Shown one piece after another: positions 50,993 through 57,014 of a DNA stretch of 57,014 nucleotides. Origin of the DNA: Acidobacteriota bacterium. GTDB lineage: Bacteria; Acidobacteriota; Vicinamibacteria; Vicinamibacterales; UBA2999. The position numbers were made by a program, and so were the translations under genes. The notes beneath the pieces were generated by a model. That model had not been told where the DNA came from. It saw only the letters and a list, made by a program, of their open reading frames with translations, and did no database searches. The stretch lies in the NCBI GenBank assembly GCA_013140775.1, contig JABFSA010000037.1:1-57014 (forward strand). Direction: 5' to 3'. The stretch's first letter is position 1. Every line of letters starts with the position of its first letter.

Positions 50993-53698
50993 TTGGCCTT
51001 GAACGCCGGCACCCGCATCGGGCCGTACGAGATCGTGGCTCCGCTCGGCGAGGGCGGCATGGGCGAGGTGTATCGCGCCCGTGACACCAGGCTCGGACGG
51101 GATGTTGCCATCAAGGTGCTCCCGTCAGCCGTGGCCCAGGACACCGATCGGCTTGCTCGATTCGATCGCGAGGCTCGTACGCTCGCGGCGCTGAATCATC
51201 CAGGCATCGCGCAGATCTACGGTGTCGAGCAGACCGGAACCGACGCTGGCGCTATTCGAGCGCTCGTCATGGAACTGGTGGAGGGGCCGACGCTGGCGGA
51301 CCGTATTGTTCAAGGTGCGATCCCTCCAGACGAAGCGCTCGCCATAGCAAAGCAGATTGCCGAGGCGCTGGAAGCGGCCCACGAACACAACATCATCCAT
51401 CGCGACCTGAAGCCCGCCAACATCAAGCTGCGGCCCGATGGAGCGGTGAAGCTGCTGGACTTCGGACTCGCAAAAGCGTTCGGGCCCGATCAGTCGCCTC
51501 AGGCAGATATCTCTCAGGCGCCCACGGTAACGAGCCCACCCGCGCCGTTTTACTGGCACTCGGGGACGATGACGCAGGCGCGGGACGTCACGCAGGCGGG
51601 CATGATTCTGGGTACGGCCGCATACATGGCGCCGGAGCAGGCCAGTGGCAAGCCGGTGGACAAGCGGGCGGACATCTGGGCGTTTGGCGTGGTGCTCTGG
51701 GAGATGCTGGCTGGCCGGCGGCTCTTCGAGGGAGAAACCATTTCGCACGTGCTCGCGGCGGTCCTGACCAAGGAGCCGGACATGACGGCGGTCCCGAGCC
51801 ATGTTCGAACGCTCGTGTCTCGCTGCCTCGAAAAGGACGCCAGAAAGCGGCTGCGCGACATCGGCGACGCCATGAGTCTCGTGCAGGACACGCCCGCCAG
51901 TCTGCCAGTCGCCGCGCCCCGTCGTTGGATCCACGTCGGCGGATGGGTCGCCGCCGCCCTGACCATCGCGGTCCTTGCGGTGGCTGCGTGGCTGCGGCCT
52001 GCGGCGGTTGCCGACGTCGATTCACCCGTGGCGCGTTTCTCGGTCGAGCGCAGCGCAGACATCTACAGCAACTCCTCGCTGGCGTTCGCGGTGTCGCCCG
52101 ATGGCCTGCTCCTGGCGTACTACGGACCCGTCGCCGGTGGTCAGCAGGCCTTGTTCGTGCGCACGTTGGCCACAGGCGACGTCCGCGAAGTTCCGGGATC
52201 CACGTCAGCGACGATTCGCGCGAGTTCGCTCTTCTGGTCGCCCGACGGCCGCGAACTCGTGCAGGGCACGGCGAGCAGCACCAATGTCATCGATGTCACG
52301 ACTGGCGTCGCGCGACCGCTCTGCGATTGCCGTTTCTCAGGAGGCAGCTGGAACGGCGATGTGATCCTGTTGGGCTCACTTCCAGTGACACCGGGTGGGA
52401 TACGACGTTTGTCTGCGACAGAACGCACGACGGTCGAGATCACGCAACCTGATGTTTCCAGTCTCGAGCAAGATCAGTGGCCCGTGTTCCTGCCGGACGG
52501 ACGCCAGTTCCTGTTCACGAGAACCGGCTCCGGCGGTGAAGTCGCCACCTGGCTCGGCACGCTCGATGGTGGAACACCGCGGCGGGTTGCCGACGGCTCG
52601 CAGCGAGTCTTCGTACCGGCCTCGGGAAGCCGCCGTGCCTATCTCCTTGGGATCGACGGAGCAGGACTCGTGGCACAACCATTCGACGTCAACACTCTCA
52701 GCGTGACCGATGAACCGGAGTTACTGGTTCCTGGCGCCGTCGCCGTGTCGGCCTCGAACAATGGAGTCCTCGCCACGAGCCGTGTGGGAAGGCGGCCCCC
52801 ATTCGTCCCGGCATGGTTTGACCGGAAAGGGATGGCCCTCGGGCAGGTCGGGGAAGCGGGCAGTATTCAAAGCGTCGCGTTGTCCCCAGATGGCCGGAAG
52901 CTGGCCGTGGATCAGTTCGGCGCCGGCCCGGGCGCCCCGTCGAGCGATATCTGGGTGCGCGACGTGGCGGGCGGGTTCGGCACCCGCCTCACGTTCGATC
53001 CCGACAATAACTCGGCTCCGGTCTGGACGCCGGACGGAACCCGCATCATTTTCAGCGCGCTGCAGAACGGCGTGCAGCGCCTTCAGCAGCGCAGAGTTGA
53101 CGGCACGGGAAACGAGACGCCGCTCGTCGAGCTCAGCGATAGCGCGTGGATCAACGACTGGTCGAGCGACGACCGATGGGCGATTTTCTCGCTGGTGCGG
53201 CGCGACACCGCATTCAACGACCTCTGGGTCGTTCCTGTGGAGAACGGCGTGGCGCGCACGCCGGTCCCATACATCCAGGGCCCGGCCCGGCAGCAGCAGG
53301 CGCAGTTCTCGCCAGACGGACGGTTTGTCGCCTACGGCTCCGATCAGACGGGGACATTCGAAATCTACGTGCAGCCGTTTCCCAACGCGGTGGATGGGAA
53401 ATGGATGATTTCGAACGGCGGCGGTTCGGAGCCCCGATGGAGCCGTGATGGGCGGGAGCTGTACTACTTCTCTGGACAGACATTGATGGCCGTGCCCGTC
53501 CGCCTTCAGCCCACGTTTTCCAGCGGCGCCGCCGTCGCGCTCTTCACTGCGCCGGTGCTTTCGAACTACACCAATGATGGCCACCGGTGGCAGGTTGCCC
53601 CCGACGGCAAGCGATTCCTCCTGCTGACGAGCGCGGGCAAGGATGAGGCACCCCCTCTCGAGGTGCTGGTGAACTGGCCCTCGCTGCTGAACCGGTAA
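50993..53698 (+). CDS. Ser/Thr protein kinase with TolB/WD40-like sensor
   Basis: A protein of about 901 residues: N-terminal Hanks-type kinase (GEGGMGEVYRARD; VAIKVL Lys; HRDLKPANIKL; DFGLAKAF; APEQASG), one TM helix (about residues 312-333) and a C-terminal extracytoplasmic beta-propeller (FAVSPDGLLLAYYG, VALSPDGRKLAVDQ, FSPDGRFVAYGSD, PRWSRDGRELYYF). This PknB-like kinase/propeller layout is frequent in Acidobacteria. The start is uncertain: TTG at 50993 or 50999 just before AGTRIGPYEI is favoured by the promoter position, while a longer frame opens at 50888. Confidence 0.85.
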   Translation: MALNAGTRIGPYEIVAPLGEGGMGEVYRARDTRLGRDVAIKVLPSAVAQDTDRLARFDREARTLAALNHPGIAQIYGVEQTGTDAGAIRALVMELVEGPTLADRIVQGAIPPDEALAIAKQIAEALEAAHEHNIIHRDLKPANIKLRPDGAVKLLDFGLAKAFGPDQSPQADISQAPTVTSPPAPFYWHSGTMTQARDVTQAGMILGTAAYMAPEQASGKPVDKRADIWAFGVVLWEMLAGRRLFEGETISHVLAAVLTKEPDMTAVPSHVRTLVSRCLEKDARKRLRDIGDAMSLVQDTPASLPVAAPRRWIHVGGWVAAALTIAVLAVAAWLRPAAVADVDSPVARFSVERSADIYSNSSLAFAVSPDGLLLAYYGPVAGGQQALFVRTLATGDVREVPGSTSATIRASSLFWSPDGRELVQGTASSTNVIDVTTGVARPLCDCRFSGGSWNGDVILLGSLPVTPGGIRRLSATERTTVEITQPDVSSLEQDQWPVFLPDGRQFLFTRTGSGGEVATWLGTLDGGTPRRVADGSQRVFVPASGSRRAYLLGIDGAGLVAQPFDVNTLSVTDEPELLVPGAVAVSASNNGVLATSRVGRRPPFVPAWFDRKGMALGQVGEAGSIQSVALSPDGRKLAVDQFGAGPGAPSSDIWVRDVAGGFGTRLTFDPDNNSAPVWTPDGTRIIFSALQNGVQRLQQRRVDGTGNETPLVELSDSAWINDWSSDDRWAIFSLVRRDTAFNDLWVVPVENGVARTPVPYIQGPARQQQAQFSPDGRFVAYGSDQTGTFEIYVQPFPNAVDGKWMISNGGGSEPRWSRDGRELYYFSGQTLMAVPVRLQPTFSSGAAVALFTAPVLSNYTNDGHRWQVAPDGKRFLLLTSAGKDEAPPLEVLVNWPSLLNR

Positions 53699-53724
53699 CA
53701 GGGCCGACGGGGACGGAGACACAG

Positions 53725-56148
53725 ATGGCCCCAGACGTCCCGAACGGGGCGCAGCACCCCCCTCGAAGCTGGAGCACGGACGAAGTGCTTCACGACTACC
53801 GCGTCGGTTACCGCAGCCGTCAGTGCAGCATGGTGGCGCGGCGGGAAGTATTCAGCGGCAGGGCCAAGTTCGGAATCTTCGGCGAGGGTAAGGAGGCGGC
53901 CCAGCTGGCCATGGCCCGGGCTTTCAGGAAGGGCGACTTCCGCTCGGGCTACTACCGCGACCAGACGCTGATGTTCGCCCTCGACCTGCTGAGCCCCGAG
54001 CAGTTCTTTGCGCAGCTGTACGGGCACGCCGACGTTGCCGCCGATCCAGCGACCGGCGGCCGGGCGATGACCAGTCACTTCGCGACACGGTTGCTCGACG
54101 ACGAAGGGCATTTCCTGCGACAGACGGATCGGTACAACTCCGCCGCCGATCTCTCTCCCACTGCCGCGCAGATGCCTCGCCTCGTCGGCCTGGCCTACGC
54201 CTCGAAGCTCTACAAGGCGCTGCCCGCGCTGCGGACGTCGGCCGACGGGTTCTCGTCGAACGGCGACGAGATCGTCTTCGGCACGATCGGCGAGGCCAGC
54301 TGCGCCGAAGGGCTCTTCTGGGAATCGGTCAACGCGCTCGGCGTCCTCCAGGTCCCGGCGCTCGTCTCCATCTGGGACGACGGCTTCGGGATCTCGGTGC
54401 CGAACGCCTTCCAGATGACGAAGGGAGACGTAGGACGAATCCTCGAAGGGTTCGAGCGCCACACCGGCGGCCGGCCGGGCATCGCCCTCCACGTCGTGCA
54501 CGGGTGGGACTACCCCGCGCTCTGCGCCACGTATCTGGACGTGGCCGACGAGGTCCGTCGCAGTCACGCACCGTCGATCGTCCACGTGACGGAGCTGACG
54601 CAGCCGTACGGGCACTCCACCTCCGGCAACCACGAGCGCTACAAGTCGGCCGAGCGGCTCGCGTGGGAACAGGAGTGCGACTGCCTGCCGAGAATGCGCG
54701 CCTGGATCCTCGACCACGCGCTCGCCTCCGCCGACACGCTGGAGCGGCTGGAAGCCGAGGAAGCCGCGCTGGTGCTGCAGGCGCGCGATCGGGCGTGGCA
54801 CGACTACCGGGCACCGATCGAAGACGAGCGGCAGCAACTGCTCTCGCTGCTCGGGGTGGTGGCAGAGCGGTCTCCGAAGGCCGACGAGGTGCGGCGGATC
54901 TCCGAGTCGCTCCGCGGGTTGCAGGCGCCGCTCCGCCGCGACCTGATGGCCGCGTCCGCCGACGTCCTGCTTGCCACGAGGCATGACCCTGACGAGTCGA
55001 CGCGCGCGCTCGGCGCATGGAAGCGGGAGCAGGACGCTGTCAACGAGCGCCGGTACGGCTCGCATCTCTACAGCGAATCGGCCGCCTCGGCGCTCGCCGT
55101 GCCGGTCGTGCCCGCCCGCTATGCGGCGCAACCGACGATGCCGCAGGGCTTCGAGGTGATGCAGGCCTGCTTCGACGCCGCCCTCGAGCGGATCCCGCAG
55201 CTTATCGCGATCGGCGAGGACGTCGGCCGTCTCGGCGGCGTCAACCTGGGCTGGGCGCACCTGCAGCAGAAGTACGGCTCCCAGCGCATTACCGACACGG
55301 GCATCCGGGAAGCCACCATCATCGGCCAGGCGATCGGCATGGCGCTCCGCGGCCTCAGGCCGATCGCGGAGATCCAGTACCTCGACTACCTTCTTTACGC
55401 GCTGCAGATCATCTCGGACGATCTCGCCACTCTGCGCTGGCGCACGCATGGTGGGCAGAAGGCCCCCGTGATCATCAGCACACGCGGACACCGTCTCGAA
55501 GGGATCTGGCACTCCGGCTCGCCGATGGCCAGCATCGTCAACCTCATGCGAGGTCTCTACGTGTGCGTGCCGCGCGACGCCGTGCAGGCGGCCGGCTTCT
55601 ACAACACCATGCTCCAGTCTGACGACGCGGCGCTGATCGTGGAGGTGCTGAACGGATACCGCAAGCGGCTGCCGATGCCCGAGAACATTGGCGACTTCAC
55701 GATTCCGCTCGGCATGCCGGAGACCATCCGCCGCGGCGCCGACGTGACCGTCGTCACCTACGGCGCCTGCTGCGACATCGCGATGGAGGCCGCGTCGGCA
55801 CTCGAGGCCGCCGGTGTCGATGTCGAGATCATCGACGTACGGACGCTTCTCCCGTTTGACATCCGGGCGAGTATTCGGGAGTCGATCGACAAGACGAGCC
55901 GTGTGCTCTTCCTCGACGAAGACTGCCCGGGGGGCGTCACTGCGTACATGATGCAGGAAGTACTCGAGCGGCAAGGCGCTTTCGAGCTGCTGGACGCCGC
56001 GCCGCGCACGCTGTCGGCACAGCCTCATCGTCCGGCATATGGATCCGACGGCGATTACTTCTCCAAGCCCAACCGCGAACAGATTGTCGAGGTCGTCTAT
56101 CAGATGATGTCCGAGAGCGATCCCCGCCGGTTTCCTCCGCTGGCGTAA
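53725..56148 (+). CDS. Fused 2-oxoacid dehydrogenase E1 alpha-beta
   Basis: An 807-residue thiamine-diphosphate enzyme: E1-alpha domain (about 20-350, from GYRSRQCSMVARREVF) and E1-beta domain (about 465-800, from EVMQACFDAALERIPQLIAIGED), as in Bacteroidetes-type fusions of branched-chain or related 2-oxoacid dehydrogenases. The ThDP-binding motif, usually GDA..., reads GEASCAEG (G189, E190), and its second part is WDDGFGIS. Beta-domain motifs (TDTGIREATIIGQAIGMAL, EIQYLDYLLYALQ) are good. No E2 or E3 gene is adjacent. Start ATG 26 bp after the kinase. Confidence 0.87.
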   Translation: MAPDVPNGAQHPPRSWSTDEVLHDYRVGYRSRQCSMVARREVFSGRAKFGIFGEGKEAAQLAMARAFRKGDFRSGYYRDQTLMFALDLLSPEQFFAQLYGHADVAADPATGGRAMTSHFATRLLDDEGHFLRQTDRYNSAADLSPTAAQMPRLVGLAYASKLYKALPALRTSADGFSSNGDEIVFGTIGEASCAEGLFWESVNALGVLQVPALVSIWDDGFGISVPNAFQMTKGDVGRILEGFERHTGGRPGIALHVVHGWDYPALCATYLDVADEVRRSHAPSIVHVTELTQPYGHSTSGNHERYKSAERLAWEQECDCLPRMRAWILDHALASADTLERLEAEEAALVLQARDRAWHDYRAPIEDERQQLLSLLGVVAERSPKADEVRRISESLRGLQAPLRRDLMAASADVLLATRHDPDESTRALGAWKREQDAVNERRYGSHLYSESAASALAVPVVPARYAAQPTMPQGFEVMQACFDAALERIPQLIAIGEDVGRLGGVNLGWAHLQQKYGSQRITDTGIREATIIGQAIGMALRGLRPIAEIQYLDYLLYALQIISDDLATLRWRTHGGQKAPVIISTRGHRLEGIWHSGSPMASIVNLMRGLYVCVPRDAVQAAGFYNTMLQSDDAALIVEVLNGYRKRLPMPENIGDFTIPLGMPETIRRGADVTVVTYGACCDIAMEAASALEAAGVDVEIIDVRTLLPFDIRASIRESIDKTSRVLFLDEDCPGGVTAYMMQEVLERQGAFELLDAAPRTLSAQPHRPAYGSDGDYFSKPNREQIVEVVYQMMSESDPRRFPPLA

Positions 56149-56344
56149 CACGGCGCGGGAGTCGCCGCCTGTCCGGGGATCCTGCCCGCTCTCCCGCTGC
56201 GCACTATCACGCTGAAGGCGCGAATTCTTCCTCGTCTCCAGAAGGCAATTGATGGAGCTGGCGGTGGGTTCGTCACCAATCACGAGGCCGGTCTTGGCCT
56301 GGAACTTGCCGAAGCCGCGGCATGGAATCAAGGAGAACCGCACT

Positions 56345-56650
56345 ATGGCCAACATGAAAGAGACGGCTGCACGCACGCTCAAGCGTGCCAGGACCGCCGG
56401 AGCGCAGGCGAAGCGGAAGGGTGCGCGGCTCGCACAACAGATCGCCAAGCAGCCGGTCGTTCGGAAGGCAAGGAAGGAAGCCGCGAATGTCCGCGGCAAG
56501 GCTGTTGCCCTCGCGGGCAAAGTTGCGGACCGCGTGACCGGACGCGCCCGGAAACGGACGCGGGCGAAGGTCGCTGCCGCCGCCGCAGCAGGCGCGGTTG
56601 CCGTGGCAGCGGCCGTCGGCGTCGGGCTGGCCCGCAAGCGGAAGCGCTAG
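56345..56650 (+). CDS. Small very basic protein with C-terminal hydrophobic segment
   Basis: A 101-residue protein: residues 1-75 are rich in Lys, Arg and Ala (TLKRARTAGAQAKRKGARL), and residues 76-96 form an Ala/Val/Gly hydrophobic segment (AAAAAAGAVAVAAAVGVGL), ending in RKRKR. It resembles lysine-rich histone-like tails or a small tail-anchored protein. It might bridge DNA or polyphosphate to the membrane, but that is a guess. Strong AAGGAG Shine-Dalgarno 9 bp before the ATG. The 196 bp before it, after the E1 gene, contains nothing else recognised. Confidence 0.65.
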   Translation: MANMKETAARTLKRARTAGAQAKRKGARLAQQIAKQPVVRKARKEAANVRGKAVALAGKVADRVTGRARKRTRAKVAAAAAAGAVAVAAAVGVGLARKRKR

Positions 56651-56664
56651 GCGGGCCTGCCCAT

Positions 56665-57014
56665 TCAGAATCGGTGGGTGTAGACGACCTTCGAGGCGAA
56701 GCGCTTATCGAGCGTGGTGATCCGGCTGGCGAGGACGTCGTCGAGCCAGTTCTGCGTGTAGACGAAATACAGGTCGTTGCCCGGTCGGAGGATCCAGCGA
56801 AAACGCGACTGCCAGCCCAGGACGGCGCTCTGCGAGTCGTACTGGATGTTGTTGACGAGGGCCACCCGCGGGTTGAACTGCGCTTCGGTGACGAGTCGAT
56901 ACAGGCGCGTGGTGAACGAGCCTTCGTCCAGCTCGACGCGATTCCATTCGCCGTTCAAGGAGACGAGATAGCCGGGTCGGATTCGCGCGGAGAAGCCAAG
57001 TCCCGCCACACGCC
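56665..57014 (-). CDS. DUF5916-like outer-membrane protein, C-terminal part
   Basis: The gene runs off the right end of the window. The visible 116 residues alternate as in a beta-barrel and end in an aromatic (SKVVYTHRF). The segments AQFNPRVALVNNIQYDSQ, LGWQSRFRWILRPGNDLYFVY and TTLDKRFASK match the C-terminus of DUF5916 proteins, which usually carry an N-terminal carbohydrate-binding CBM9-like domain. Its start and full function are not visible here. Confidence 0.75.
   Translation of the reverse strand, partial: RVAGLGFSARIRPGYLVSLNGEWNRVELDEGSFTTRLYRLVTEAQFNPRVALVNNIQYDSQSAVLGWQSRFRWILRPGNDLYFVYTQNWLDDVLASRITTLDKRFASKVVYTHRF

Noticed and set aside
53566..56637. A 1023-codon open frame on the minus strand opposite the fused E1 gene
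   Set aside because: It mirrors a well-matched enzyme gene; its product has no recognisable domain and is Arg/Ala-rich as expected from an antisense shadow of GC-rich code.

Overview
The window is a GC-rich bacterial chromosome segment, probably from an Acidobacteriota of the Vicinamibacteria type. This assignment is an inference. It rests on a Ser/Thr kinase fused to a TolB/WD40-like sensor, a TonB receptor with a carboxypeptidase-regulatory-like N-terminus, a DUF6152-type exported protein, many Sec-exported enzymes, and dispersed CACGAAG-type palindromic repeats. No rRNA, tRNA, IS transposase, phage gene or CRISPR array was seen. Almost every gap is under about 270 bp, and several gaps are filled by repeats.

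Region 1 (1-7436, + strand) is a nitrate assimilation operon with overlapping start and stop codons: the end of a DmsC-like membrane anchor, a NasA-type molybdenum nitrate reductase, NirB, a Rieske-type NirD, a NarK/NNP-type transporter and a GAF-ANTAR antiterminator that is the likely regulator. The nirD 5' end carries an in-frame low-complexity repeat. Region 2 (7433-13548) holds an exported metallo-beta-lactamase-fold protein, glutaminase, a 4,5-dihydroxyphthalate-decarboxylase-like protein, and a minus-strand run of exported proteins (TM-anchored unknown, GlcG/HbpS-like, cupin, DUF6152-like). Region 3 (13742-22936) holds an MBL-fold hydrolase with two EF-hand loops, a frameshifted GT39-like glycosyltransferase broken at a hairpin arm, an MlaF-like ATPase, a TonB receptor, a divergent PhoX-like protein and a lytic transglycosylase.

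Region 4 (23049-29102, - strand) is a complete oppABCDF-type peptide importer whose OppC carries an inserted fibronectin-III-like domain. Region 5 (29207-31847) is a sulfane-sulfur module: a CstB-like persulfide dioxygenase/rhodanese fusion opposite a DUF1059 protein and a split YeeE/YedE transporter pair. Region 6 (31936-41480) contains exported or envelope proteins (unknown, NHL propeller, second transglycosylase, TraB/GumN, ricin-like/esterase fusion, PEGA protein, exported class II aldolase) plus a methyltransferase/OsmC pair. Region 7 (41573-43337) pairs a LigI-like amidohydrolase with a second dihydroxyphthalate-decarboxylase-like protein.

Region 8 (43548-57014) holds a RapA-like SNF2 ATPase, an alpha/beta hydrolase, a glycine-zipper protein with a possible sigma-54 promoter, a cNMP/CBS/DUF294 protein overlapping a DnaQ-like exonuclease, a small membrane protein divergent from the Ser/Thr kinase, a fused E1 alpha/beta 2-oxoacid dehydrogenase, a very basic small protein, and the end of a DUF5916-like beta-barrel.

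The most unusual material is the domain insertions (FN3 in OppC, EF-hands in an MBL enzyme), the hairpin-associated frameshift, and the interplay of at least four short repeat families with gene ends. Several repeats supply stop codons or sit on start codons.
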